Below are positions 6,524 through 14,365 of a DNA stretch of 50,742 bases, piece by piece. The DNA comes from Methanospirillum sp. (GTDB lineage Archaea; Halobacteriota; Methanomicrobia; Methanomicrobiales; Methanospirillaceae). Position 1 is the stretch's first letter. The number at the start of each line of letters is the position of its first letter. The notes below the pieces were generated by a model. It did no database searches, was not told the DNA's origin, and saw nothing but the letters and a program-made list of their open reading frames with translations. The stretch covers positions 1-50,742 of the forward strand of contig JAAYEG010000006.1 of assembly GCA_012728895.1 (NCBI GenBank), given 5' to 3'. The translations under genes were made by a program, and so were the position numbers.

Positions 6524-6904
6524 ATGGGAGGTAACGGAGCATCGAGCAAGGGGGCCGGGGGCGGGGCAACCGTCCCCGTGACATCGAAGCGGTTTTACAC
6601 GATGCCGGCGCGCGACATGCCGGCCGAGACTGCGACCGTTGCCGGGCGCAAGCTCGCCGCACAAAACGGGTTCGTTGATTACAACTACCGCGGGATCATC
6701 CTGCGGCGAAAGACGGACGGGAGCTACATCGCTCCGCTCTATTACGACCAGCTCAAGTGGCTGAGTCGGTACGGCTACCCCAAGAAGGGCGGGGGGCCGG
6801 CGACCGTGAAGGCGATGGAATCAACGATCGATAAGGCCCTGGCGAACGCCGAGAAGGCCCTGAAGAAGGCGGCGGACGCCCGGAAGAGGAAGAAGGCGAC
6901 GTAG
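6524..6904 (+). CDS. MGGxGASS-tagged protein 1
   Basis: A 126-residue basic protein beginning MGGNGASSKGAGG, a tag shared with the proteins at 8999 and 9374. GGAGGGTG lies four bases before the ATG. The middle contains FVDYNYRGIILRRKTDG and the end is a lysine/alanine-rich helix (NAEKALKKAADARKRKK). It directly follows the terminase and could be a small virion or packaging-associated protein. The tag is almost identical at the DNA level to that at 8999. Function unknown. Confidence 0.65.
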   Translation: MGGNGASSKGAGGGATVPVTSKRFYTMPARDMPAETATVAGRKLAAQNGFVDYNYRGIILRRKTDGSYIAPLYYDQLKWLSRYGYPKKGGGPATVKAMESTIDKALANAEKALKKAADARKRKKAT

Positions 6905-7672
6905 ATGGGCGCCGGCTATGCCATGCGGAACTGCGTGAAGCCGTGCGGGTCGCTCGACACCCAGAACACCCGGCTTTTGGACTTCGTCGACGTCACGAAC
7001 GACTCGGAAATGCCGATCATCCACGACACCCTCCTGAGTCCGCCGGCCGAGATCATGATCTGGGAGGGCCGGCCCCGGCTCTATGCGGGGAAGTTCGTCC
7101 ACCTCTACACGGAGGATTATCGATTTGAACAACTCTGGCGCCGGCCGGAGTTTTATTTACCCAAGATCCAGGCGTTCGCCGGGATATTCTCGCCCGACTT
7201 CTCCCTCTTCCGCGACTGGAATATCCACGTCCAGCGGAATAACGTCTACCGTTCGCGCCTCCTCGGCGCCTACTGGCAAGCGAACGGGATCCCCGTGATC
7301 CCGATCGTCTCGTGGGCCGGGCCCAAGACGTATTCGTTCTGTTTCGACGGGATCCCCGAGGGGTCCATGGTCGCGGTCTCGACCGTCGGCGTCCACCGCG
7401 AGCGCGAGGCGCGGGCGATGTTCAAGGCGGGGCTCAAGGAGATGCTCGACCGGATCCACCCGCGGGCCGTCATATGCTACGGGAGAATCGAGAAGCTCCT
7501 CGGGGAGGTGCCGGAGCACTTCTACCCCTACAAGCCCGACCTCGTCGCGAAGGTCTCGCCCCTCTACGAATATGTCCGGAAGGACGCCCGGCTCATCCCC
7601 CAGGACGGGCCCCTCGTGCACCTGGAGACGCCGGACGGGCCCCGGCGGGAGCTCGTGGAGGCGCTCGCGTGA
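6905..7672 (+). CDS. DUF4417-type protein
   Basis: A 255-residue protein starting immediately after the previous stop. It follows the DUF4417 pattern, a family frequent in mobile elements and phages: FSPDFSLFRDWN, then GIPVIPIVSWAG, FCFDGIPEGSMVAVSTVGV, and AVICYGRIEKLLG. The conserved W, D and G positions suggest an enzyme-like alpha/beta fold, but no activity is established for the family as far as I know. It has no membrane segment and overlaps the next gene by four bases. Confidence 0.75.
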   Translation: MGAGYAMRNCVKPCGSLDTQNTRLLDFVDVTNDSEMPIIHDTLLSPPAEIMIWEGRPRLYAGKFVHLYTEDYRFEQLWRRPEFYLPKIQAFAGIFSPDFSLFRDWNIHVQRNNVYRSRLLGAYWQANGIPVIPIVSWAGPKTYSFCFDGIPEGSMVAVSTVGVHREREARAMFKAGLKEMLDRIHPRAVICYGRIEKLLGEVPEHFYPYKPDLVAKVSPLYEYVRKDARLIPQDGPLVHLETPDGPRRELVEALA

Positions 7673-7851
7673 GCCGGCCCCGTGAGGCCGTGGTGGAGCC
7701 CCTGGGGCGCCTCGTGCTCCGGCCCGATAAGAAGGCCAACGGGGCCGCGTGCGATATGTGCGACCGATGCTTCGAGAAGGTCAACGTGGTCCGGGTCGAC
7801 GGCGACGCGGTCCTCATGTGCGACCTCTGCCTCTCGTTCGCGCTCTATTGA
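7669..7851 (+). CDS. Small zinc-ribbon protein
   Basis: A 60-residue protein from a GTG start in a GTGA overlap. Residues 28-55 read ACDMCDRCFEKVNVVRVDGD then MCDLCL, a two-CxxC zinc ribbon. The same ribbon pattern (TCDLC, KAELNVCRIDGE, VCSVCL) ends the protein at 10247-10513, so the two are paralogous. The following 25 bases are A-rich then T-rich (CCTTTTT), which could end transcription. Confidence 0.6.
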   Translation: MSRPREAVVEPLGRLVLRPDKKANGAACDMCDRCFEKVNVVRVDGDAVLMCDLCLSFALY

Positions 7852-7878
7852 AAACAAAATCAAAACCTTTTTCTCTCT

Positions 7879-7896
7879 GACTACCATATGGTAGTC
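7879..7896. promoter_or_regulatory. Perfect 18-base palindrome, operator
   Basis: GACTACCAT and ATGGTAGTC form a perfect palindrome just before the gene at 7909. The GACTACC/GGTAGTC arms recur at 9856-9878 before another gene. GGTGA, the ribosome binding site of 7909, begins at 7897, one base after the palindrome, so a bound repressor would cover the transcript start. Confidence 0.65.
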
Positions 7897-7908
7897 GGTG
7901 ACAACTGA

Positions 7909-8250
7909 ATGACCATCACCGACAACCACGCCGCGCGGGTCGAGCTCGCGCGCGCCGCGGTCGAGGCCGCGGAGGCCCGGCTCGGCCGCCTGGAGGCCGT
8001 GCGCGAGCATGGGGCCCCCGACCCGACGATCGCGGCGGAGATCGAGCTCGCCGAGCGCGACCTGGCGGAGAAGCGCCGGGCCCTGGATGCAACCGAGGAC
8101 GCGCTCTCGCGCGAGTGGTGCGGGACGTGCGCCGACTTCGCGCCCGAGCGCCTCCCGGGAAAGGAGACGAACCTCTATGTCGGGACGTGCCGGCACACGG
8201 GCGATCCGACCTCCTGGAGCCAGCGGTGCGGGTGCTGGAGGCGCGCCTGA
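7909..8250 (+). CDS. Coiled-coil protein with C-terminal Cys cluster
   Basis: A 113-residue protein. Residues 8-70 are a charged, alanine-rich coiled coil (AEIELAERDLAEKRRALDA). Residues 72-113 hold five cysteines (WCGTC, VGTCRHTG, RCGCW), likely one zinc site. GGTGA stands seven bases before the ATG. Expression is probably controlled by the palindrome at 7879. Function unknown. Confidence 0.6.
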   Translation: MTITDNHAARVELARAAVEAAEARLGRLEAVREHGAPDPTIAAEIELAERDLAEKRRALDATEDALSREWCGTCADFAPERLPGKETNLYVGTCRHTGDPTSWSQRCGCWRRA

Positions 8251-8690
8251 TGGCCCGCAAATTCCCGTCCGGCCACTACGACACCCCGCTCGGCGAGTAC
8301 GTGAACACCACGACCGGGAAGGCCGTGTACGCGCTCGCCGACCGTTCGGGCCGGTGGTGCGTCCGCGGGCCCGTGCTCGCGCACCGCACCGGCAAATGCG
8401 ACACGGTCCCCGAGGCGATCGCGAAGGCGAAGGCCGCCCTGGAGGTCTCGCACACGGCCGACCGGAAGGCCGGCAACGGGCCCGGCCCGATCGCCTGGCG
8501 GGAGGGGGCTCCATCGGTCCCCGGGCACCGGCACGGCCGGGAGGTCCGTATGACCGACGACTACTGCTCCCACCGGGGCCCCATGCCCGGGTGCGGGTGC
8601 GGCCGGTGGTGCAACGCGCGCCGCGTCCCCCTCTCGGCGGGCCCGTGCGATCCGAACTGCGAATACCGCACGGCCGCCCGGGGTGGTTAA
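8250..8690 (+). CDS. Unknown protein with Cys-rich C-terminus
   Basis: A 146-residue protein coupled to its neighbour by a TGATG overlap. The N-terminal 75 residues look globular (FPSGHYDTPLGEYVNTTTG, GRWCVRGPV). From residue 100 a second segment, MTDDYCSHRGPMPGCGCG then WCNARR and CDPNCEY, has six cysteines. An internal ATG at that point could allow a separate 46-residue zinc protein. No family recognised. Confidence 0.5.
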   Translation: MARKFPSGHYDTPLGEYVNTTTGKAVYALADRSGRWCVRGPVLAHRTGKCDTVPEAIAKAKAALEVSHTADRKAGNGPGPIAWREGAPSVPGHRHGREVRMTDDYCSHRGPMPGCGCGRWCNARRVPLSAGPCDPNCEYRTAARGG

Positions 8691-9009
8691 GACGGCCGTA
8701 TGCCCGATATGTGGACACCGATGGGTCGCCCGGTCGACGGCCCCCTGGCTGACGTGCTCACGGTGCCAGCGGAAGCATAAGCGGGGGGACGTGGCGCCCC
8801 GGGCCCTCGGGCTGGCGGTCGTCTATCCCGGCCGCGCCCGGTGCCAGGTCTGCGACGAGCTCGCGGAGGCCCTCGCGCCGGCCGCGGTCGGGGACGAGCC
8901 CGTGCTCGCGTGCGCCCGGTGCGTCGGAGCCCCGGACAAATGTGGAAATGTTGATATGCGGACCAGAGAAAAGAGAACACAACCAGGCGGTGACAAACAT
9001 GGGAGGTAA
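8683..9009 (+). CDS. Double zinc-ribbon protein
   Basis: A 108-residue protein, GTG start, overlapping the previous gene by eight bases. Two ribbons are visible: VCPICGHRW with LTCSRCQRKH, and RCQVCDELAEA with ACARCVGA. It resembles the proteins at 7669 and 10247 in layout. The C-terminal tail (MRTREKRTQPGGDKHGR) is basic and overlaps the start of the next gene. Nucleic-acid or protein binding is the likely role. Confidence 0.55.
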   Translation: MVKTAVCPICGHRWVARSTAPWLTCSRCQRKHKRGDVAPRALGLAVVYPGRARCQVCDELAEALAPAAVGDEPVLACARCVGAPDKCGNVDMRTREKRTQPGGDKHGR

Positions 9010-9370
9010 CGGAGCATCAAGCAAGGGGGCCGGGTCGGCACCCGCGAAGAACGCGGCGATCGCGCCCGCGGACGATCTGGAGCGCCTCAAAGCGATCGGA
9101 AAAGAGTGGACCGGCGGGGGAAACCATCGGATCTACTTCAACGATCTCCGGTCGCTCTACGGCCTCGATGCAACCTATTACGGGACGGGCAACATCTCGT
9201 CGGCGTCTATCGACGGCGTGGCTATCAGCAATAGCAAAGCCAGGGCGCTCGCCACGGATCTCCAATTCGGAAAGGTCTGGTACGACGTGAAGACAAAAAC
9301 CTTCAATCAGAAGGGGTTGTCGGATAGTGTATTCGAGCGCATCGTGAAGGCAATCCGCCGGAGGGCGTGA
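8999..9370 (+). CDS. MGGxGASS-tagged protein 2
   Basis: A 123-residue protein. The first 12 residues, MGGNGASSKGAG, repeat the tag of the protein at 6524, with nearly identical DNA, while the rest is unrelated. GGTGA lies five bases before the ATG. The body contains IYFNDLRSLYGLDATYYG, NISSASIDGVAIS and a basic end (RIVKAIRRRA). It was probably made by joining a shared 5' segment to a different body, or the tag is under selection. Function unknown. Confidence 0.6.
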   Translation: MGGNGASSKGAGSAPAKNAAIAPADDLERLKAIGKEWTGGGNHRIYFNDLRSLYGLDATYYGTGNISSASIDGVAISNSKARALATDLQFGKVWYDVKTKTFNQKGLSDSVFERIVKAIRRRA

Positions 9371-9373
9371 TCC

Positions 9374-9844
9374 ATGGGTGGAAGTGGGGCGTCCTCGCGG
9401 CCGGCACCCAACCGGACCACATACCCCGACCCGGTCGCGGGCCAGGCGATCGTCGGCGAGACGTACGACGGCGTAACGTACCGCATGACCCGGAACGACC
9501 TCAAGAAGTCCGTCCCGGAAGACGAGCGCCTCAAGGCCGCCGCGGAAGCCCTCGCCGCACTCGACGCCGAGAAGGCCCGCCTGGGGAGGAAATACCCCTT
9601 GCGAAAGCGCGAACTCGCCCGGCAACAGCTCATGAGCTCGGTCGACTACCGCCTTGGCCTCGGCCAGGGCAAGCTCGACCGCATCCGGGGCGTGTCGTAC
9701 ACCGAAGCCAGAACGACCTCGGCGTATAACATGGGCTATCACGAGGGGTGGAACGACAACCCGAGCCACTGGAAGCAGCAGAGGGCCACAAACCCGAACT
9801 TTTGGGCCCACGACAACAAAAAGCCGGTGCGGAAGCGGCGGTAA
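9374..9844 (+). CDS. MGGxGASS-tagged protein 3
   Basis: A 156-residue basic protein with the tag MGGSGASSRPAPN. The middle is a helix (ERLKAAAEALAALDAEKARL); the C-terminal third has YNMGYHEGWNDNPSHWKQQR and ends in a K/R-rich tail. It follows the previous tagged gene by three bases. The DNA of the tag is more divergent than in the other two copies, so similarity here seems kept at the protein level. Function unknown. Confidence 0.6.
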   Translation: MGGSGASSRPAPNRTTYPDPVAGQAIVGETYDGVTYRMTRNDLKKSVPEDERLKAAAEALAALDAEKARLGRKYPLRKRELARQQLMSSVDYRLGLGQGKLDRIRGVSYTEARTTSAYNMGYHEGWNDNPSHWKQQRATNPNFWAHDNKKPVRKRR

Positions 9845-9878
9845 CATTTTTAAATCAAGACTACCAACGGTAGTCTTG
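9845..9878 (+). promoter_or_regulatory. TATA box and CAAGACTACC operator
   Basis: TTTTTAAAT at 9847-9854 is a good archaeal TATA box. CAAGACTACC and GGTAGTCTTG, with three bases between them, form a perfect 10-3-10 inverted repeat at 9856-9878, ending one base before the ATG at 9880. The transcript would be leaderless or nearly so, and a bound protein would sit on the start point. It is related to the palindrome at 7879. Confidence 0.65.
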
Positions 9879-9879
9879 T

Positions 9880-10242
9880 ATGCGACTCGAATATCAACTC
9901 CCAAGCGGGGCATGGTACGCCTGTGGCGACCGCACCGACGAGTTCCTGGATATGTGTGTCCGGTTCGGAAACCTCCCCGACCGCGCCACCGTTCTCGCGA
10001 CACTGGCCAACGGATACAAGGTCCGGAACGATCCGAACGACTGGTATTCGTTCTGCCGCGACGGCGAGGCCGCCGACGCGCTCGAAGCGCGGGCCCGGGC
10101 GCAACGGGAGGCACACGAGCGCGATCAAGAGGCCCGGCACGGGCCGGTCCTCAACTGCCGGTCCTGTGGCCAGAGCGGGCGCTCGGGAAACTACCCCTTC
10201 TCGACCAACCCGGGATCGGGCTACTGCGACGATTGCCGGTGA
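9880..10242 (+). CDS. Protein with C-terminal zinc ribbon
   Basis: A 120-residue protein. The N-terminal half is mixed alpha/beta (LEYQLPSGAWYACGDRTDEF). A charged helix (EARARAQREAHERDQEARH) leads into a ribbon, NCRSCGQSGRSG, then GYCDDCR at the end. Only two bases separate the start from the operator above, so it should be strongly repressed when that site is bound. Function unknown. Confidence 0.6.
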   Translation: MRLEYQLPSGAWYACGDRTDEFLDMCVRFGNLPDRATVLATLANGYKVRNDPNDWYSFCRDGEAADALEARARAQREAHERDQEARHGPVLNCRSCGQSGRSGNYPFSTNPGSGYCDDCR

Positions 10243-10246
10243 TCCC

Positions 10247-10513
10247 GTGATCGCAACGTGCCCCCATTGCTCGTATGTCTGGCGATCGGATGCCGGGAGG
10301 GATCGGATCACCTGCCCCAACTGCGGCCGGAAGTTTCCCCGCCCCGCGGTCGACATCGTCGTCCTCGGGCGGGGCGTCCCCCTCAAGACGACCTGCGACC
10401 TCTGCGGGTATCCGAAGGCGGAGCTCAATGTCTGCCGGATCGATGGCGAGTCGGCCTTCGTGTGCTCCGTCTGCCTGAAGGGGGCGACCGCCCCGCCCCA
10501 CCCCCAGGAATAA
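10247..10513 (+). CDS. Double zinc-ribbon protein
   Basis: An 88-residue protein starting at GTG, four bases after the previous stop. The first ribbon is ATCPHCSYVW with ITCPNCGRKF, the second TTCDLCGYPKAELNVCRIDG with VCSVCL. The second half is paralogous to the protein at 7669. It may be a transcription-factor-like or adaptor protein. Confidence 0.6.
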   Translation: MIATCPHCSYVWRSDAGRDRITCPNCGRKFPRPAVDIVVLGRGVPLKTTCDLCGYPKAELNVCRIDGESAFVCSVCLKGATAPPHPQE

Positions 10514-10518
10514 ACCAA

Positions 10519-10563
10519 CAGTCTTTTTATAGCCCGCCGCGATCTCTAAGTAAAGGGGCACTA
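10519..10563 (+). promoter_or_regulatory. Promoter for the portal gene cluster
   Basis: CTTTTTATAG at 10523-10532 is a TATA-like box in otherwise GC-rich DNA, about 32 bases before the ATG at 10564. It probably starts a transcript covering the head genes. The T-run may also help end the upstream transcript. Confidence 0.45.
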
Positions 10564-10626
10564 ATGGTGGGTCGGGGTCGTTATCGGAGGCCGGGGAACA
10601 CTCAGCGCGACCGCGGGGGGCACTAA
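10564..10626 (+). CDS. Arginine-rich 20-residue leader peptide
   Basis: A short frame MVGRGRYRRPGNTQRDRGG plus H, with stop TAA overlapping the portal ATG. The sequence GGGGCACTAATGG surrounds both its own start and the portal start, a 13-base direct repeat 62 bases apart. It may be a leader peptide that couples translation to the portal, or a duplicated start. No homology recognised. Confidence 0.4.
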   Translation: MVGRGRYRRPGNTQRDRGGH

Positions 10627-13139
10627 TGGCCGCCCGCGTCTCCAACCGGGTGATCGCCGAACGGATCGATGAATTAGAAACGTTTATCGAGGATTCACTC
10701 ACCGAGGCCGTCTCGGCGAACGCCTCGTGGAAAGACCCCCTCACCCTCACCCTCGCGCTCGGCGACGGCGAGGACGAGTATTCAGTGGATCAGATCCGCG
10801 AGGCCGCGCGGAATTGTTACGAGGCGTACCACGCGAACGCCCTCATCCGCCGGGCCGTCAACGTCAAGAGCCACTTCGTCTGGGGCCGGGGCGTCACCAT
10901 CACCTCGGACCAGGTAGAGGTCAACGCGGTCCTCACCGACTGGCTCGAACGAAACCAGGGAGAGCTCGGCCACCTGGGGCGGGTCGAGAAGGAGATCCAG
11001 GTCCAGATCGGCGGCAATTTATTCTTACTCTGCCAGGTCGACGAGCTCGGCGCCGTGGAGGTCGTGACCGTCCCGATCAGCGAGATCGCCGGCTACCTCC
11101 GCGACCCGAAAAACCCGCGGAAGGTCTGGTACTGGAAACGGACGTTTACGGAGTACACGGTCCAGAAGGACGGCACGAGTACGGGAAAGAGCCAAACCTA
11201 CTGGTATCCGGCGCTCGGGCATAATCCCGAAAAGCAACCGAAGACGATCGGGGGGACGCCCGTCGTCTGGACCGACCGGCTCTACCACGCGCCCCTCCCG
11301 CGCGCGGGAAAGGGCGTGTACGGCCTCCCGGCGATCGTGGCGGGGATCCCGTGGGGCAAAGCCTACACGCAACACCTGAGCAACGTGGCGAGCATCAACG
11401 CGGCCCTCGCGACCTTCGCGTGGAAAGCGACCGGGGCGAACCCGGCCGCGGCCCGCGCCGTCGCGGACATCGTCGACCGCCAGAAGAGGACGCCGATCCC
11501 GGCCGGGTCCACGCTCGCCTCGACCCCCGGGGTCACCATGGAGCCGATCCGGACGGCCGGGGTCGCCACGAGCGCGGACGAGGCCCGCCGCTTCGCGCTC
11601 ATGGTGTGCTCCGACACGGACGTCCCCGAGCATATCCTCCTCGGGGATCCCAGTACGGGGAACCTCGCGACCACGAAGACGATGGAGCGCCCCCTGGAGC
11701 TCGCCGTGCTCGACCGTCAGGCGTGGTGGGTCGATACCCTCACCCTCCTGGGGTCGTTCGCGGTCGAGGCCCGGGTGCTCGCGCAAGGCTTCGCCCCGCT
11801 CACCGGCAAGGTCGAGTTCGACGACTGGGGCCGGCGCCAGGTGCTCGTCTCCGTCCGCCGGGTCGTGAAGGACCACGAGACGGATCGCGAGGTCACGGAA
11901 GCCCGGGCCGCGAAGGCCGCGCCCGGCACGAAGGCGACGAAGAAGGAGGCCGCCGACGCGAACCTCGGGCCCGTCCGGGAAGAGGTCGCCGAGGTCACGG
12001 TCGAGTTCCCCGCGATCCTCGAACACGACCCGGTCTCGGAGGTCGCCGCCATCATCAGCGCCGCGACCGCCGGCACGGGGTCGCTCGCCGGGATCATGGA
12101 CCGGGCCACCTTCCAGCGGTTGCTTTTGCGGGCCCTCAACATCCCGAACGTGGACGACGCGATCGCCGAGATGGACGACGAGGACATCGCCCGCCAGGTC
12201 GAGAGGCATGAGAACCCGCCCGAGCTGGAGCTCGCCCGCCAGGCCCAGGCCGCGAAGCTCGGCGGGGAGGAGCCCGACGAGGACGACGAGGACGCGCCGC
12301 CGGCGAAGAAGGGCGTGAAGAAGCCGACGAAGCGCTCCCGGGACAACGACGTCGAAGAAGGGATCGAAGAGTCGCTCTCGGCCGTCGCGACCGCGCTCCA
12401 GGAGGTCGCCCGGACGGCCCTGGTGGAGGCGGAGCTCGCCGAAGCCTTCGATCCCACGGCCCCGGGGAAGTGGGTCACCCTGAAGGACGGCCGGCGGGTC
12501 TACATTAAGGACAAGGGGGCCGGCACGGGCCCGATGGGCCCCGGGACCGCCCAGTCGACGCTCGGGGCGGAACCGGCACCGGCACCGGAGCAACTGGCAC
12601 CCGGGCCCGTCGACGAGCGCGGCCGGCCGGCCGCCGTGCGGAAACGGCTCGACGAGTTCACCGAATGGCACGCCGAGGACCGGGTCGAGAGCCTCCTCGT
12701 CGTGGCCCCCGACGGCTCGACCGTCTTCTACGGGACCGGGGACGTGCGAGGCGTCCCGTTCGACCCCGAGGACGCGGCGAAGTTCCCGGGATGCACGGCG
12801 ATCCACAACCACCCGAGCGACAATTCCTTTTCGGATAAGGATCTCGCGATGACCGTAACGCACGGGATCGCCGAGCACGTCGTCGTCTCGCCGAAGTACG
12901 TCTTCTCCCTCGACACAACGGCGTACTCCGATCACGACGCGCACCTGGCCCTTGCCCGGCACGCGGTCGCCGAGGGCTCCCTGTATGCGAAATATCGCCC
13001 GAAGGTCCGGTCTGGAGAGATGGGCGAGAAAGAGGCGAGCAATGAGCACACACACGAGACCATGCAGATCGTGGCGTCCGAGTATCCCGGGATTCACTAC
13101 ACCCGGTGGATCCGCGGAAAGGGGATGGGGATACGATGA
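10626..13139 (+). CDS. Portal protein with C-terminal JAB/MPN-like domain
   Basis: An 837-residue protein, much longer than usual portals. Residues 1-480 have portal features: IRRAVNVKSHFVWG, WYWKRTFTEYTVQ, YHAPLPRAGKGVYGLP and a helical stem. Residues 530-600 are acidic then basic and disordered. Around residue 617, GKWVTLKDGRRVYIKD precedes a linker. Residues 650-800 resemble a JAB/MPN metallopeptidase: HNHPSDNSFSDKD at 727-739 supplies two His and an Asp, one residue shorter than the classical JAMM spacing. It may be a portal-anchored protease or an effector carried into the cell. The portal call is strong, the JAB call moderate. Confidence 0.85.
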   Translation: MAARVSNRVIAERIDELETFIEDSLTEAVSANASWKDPLTLTLALGDGEDEYSVDQIREAARNCYEAYHANALIRRAVNVKSHFVWGRGVTITSDQVEVNAVLTDWLERNQGELGHLGRVEKEIQVQIGGNLFLLCQVDELGAVEVVTVPISEIAGYLRDPKNPRKVWYWKRTFTEYTVQKDGTSTGKSQTYWYPALGHNPEKQPKTIGGTPVVWTDRLYHAPLPRAGKGVYGLPAIVAGIPWGKAYTQHLSNVASINAALATFAWKATGANPAAARAVADIVDRQKRTPIPAGSTLASTPGVTMEPIRTAGVATSADEARRFALMVCSDTDVPEHILLGDPSTGNLATTKTMERPLELAVLDRQAWWVDTLTLLGSFAVEARVLAQGFAPLTGKVEFDDWGRRQVLVSVRRVVKDHETDREVTEARAAKAAPGTKATKKEAADANLGPVREEVAEVTVEFPAILEHDPVSEVAAIISAATAGTGSLAGIMDRATFQRLLLRALNIPNVDDAIAEMDDEDIARQVERHENPPELELARQAQAAKLGGEEPDEDDEDAPPAKKGVKKPTKRSRDNDVEEGIEESLSAVATALQEVARTALVEAELAEAFDPTAPGKWVTLKDGRRVYIKDKGAGTGPMGPGTAQSTLGAEPAPAPEQLAPGPVDERGRPAAVRKRLDEFTEWHAEDRVESLLVVAPDGSTVFYGTGDVRGVPFDPEDAAKFPGCTAIHNHPSDNSFSDKDLAMTVTHGIAEHVVVSPKYVFSLDTTAYSDHDAHLALARHAVAEGSLYAKYRPKVRSGEMGEKEASNEHTHETMQIVASEYPGIHYTRWIRGKGMGIR

Positions 13140-14365
13140 TCGGGATTGACGACTCGGCACACGAGCACCTGTATTACTCCCCGGTGTGCGCCCATTGCCG
13201 GCACCTGGACGAGACCACGCGGTTCAAGTGCGCCGCGTTCCCCGACGGGATCCCGTTCGCCATCTGGGACGGCGAGAACAAGCACACCTCGCCCGTCGAC
13301 GGCGACCACGGGATCCGGTTCGAGCCCCTCGCGGCCATCGCGGAGGAGGTCGACAACCTCGACACCTTCCGCCTTCCGCGCAAAAAGGCGAAGGCGAAGA
13401 CCAAGACCCGGGACACCTACGGGGCCCCGGGCCACTGGGTCACCATCCACGGCCGGCACGTCTTCATAACCGATGAGCCGAACAACCCCGACCGCCCGTA
13501 CGGGATCCCGTCGGAGCACCCCGGGCTCAAGGATATGCCCGATTGGCCCGAGGGCGAATCGGTCTTCGACCACAAAGTCCCGGTCCCGAAGGGCCTGGCC
13601 GAAGCGAAGACGACCGCCGACCTCGAAGCCTGGTACAAGGAGAATTACGAGGACTTCAAGATGGAGTTCGACGGGGCCGACTTCGAGACCGCCAAACAGA
13701 CGGCGATCACGTATAACGAGCTCGCCACGCGGTATTACGACCTCGGTGTCAATGTGAGCCGGGTGACCGTCGACGACTGGATGGACGAGAACGTGTACGC
13801 CGCGTATGAGAACGGGAAGATCTACCTGAACGGAAAGGCGTGGAAGGATCCCGTTGGGCTCGCCGAGTCCGTACGCAAGAACGAGGCAACCGGCTTCCAC
13901 CCCAAGGGCGTGACCGATCCCCAGTCGATCCTCGTCCACGAATACGGGCACGCCGTTATGGACGCGGTGAGCAAGGACCGCGCGACCACGACCTTCACGG
14001 GCTACACCCGCGCAAGCTCTCTTGCGGATCAATATGCGCGCCCGCCCCGTGAGGGGACCGTCGACGCCGCCATGCTTGAGTATTACCGGAGCTCCGACTC
14101 ACGGGCCGCCATTTCGGAGTACGCCGTCAAGGGGCGCTCCATCGACGAGGAGACATGGGCCGAGGGCTTCGTCGCGATCCATTACGGCGCCCCGGCGAGC
14201 GCGCTCCCGCGCGTGAAGATGCAACGGAATATCATCGAGATCCTGACCGAGTCGCGCCAGAAGGATCTACCGTGGCCGGTCGCCGTCGAAACGCTCCCCG
14301 AGAAGAAGCGCAAAAAGGCCGAGGCGGAGCTCGACGCCGTGCTGAGGAGGCTGAGGGACGTATGA
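13136..14365 (+). CDS. HEYGH metalloprotease-like head-associated protein
   Basis: A 409-residue protein starting at the ATG that overlaps the portal stop. Residues 15-62 are a Cys module (CAHCRHLD, KCAAFPDGIPFAIWDGE, then GDHGIRFEPLA), shared with the next protein. GHWVTIHGRHVFITDE near residue 103 matches a linker also seen in the portal and the next protein. HEYGHAV at 268-274 is a zincin active site, and a possible third ligand lies in ETWAEGF about 70 residues on. It could mature virion proteins or act in the host after injection. Confidence 0.75.
   Translation: MIGIDDSAHEHLYYSPVCAHCRHLDETTRFKCAAFPDGIPFAIWDGENKHTSPVDGDHGIRFEPLAAIAEEVDNLDTFRLPRKKAKAKTKTRDTYGAPGHWVTIHGRHVFITDEPNNPDRPYGIPSEHPGLKDMPDWPEGESVFDHKVPVPKGLAEAKTTADLEAWYKENYEDFKMEFDGADFETAKQTAITYNELATRYYDLGVNVSRVTVDDWMDENVYAAYENGKIYLNGKAWKDPVGLAESVRKNEATGFHPKGVTDPQSILVHEYGHAVMDAVSKDRATTTFTGYTRASSLADQYARPPREGTVDAAMLEYYRSSDSRAAISEYAVKGRSIDEETWAEGFVAIHYGAPASALPRVKMQRNIIEILTESRQKDLPWPVAVETLPEKKRKKAEAELDAVLRRLRDV

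Noticed and set aside
11025-13160. Long open frame on the - strand opposite the portal gene
   Set aside because: Shadow of a GC-rich + strand gene; the translation is rich in R, G, D and V without motifs, and the + strand has a clear portal.
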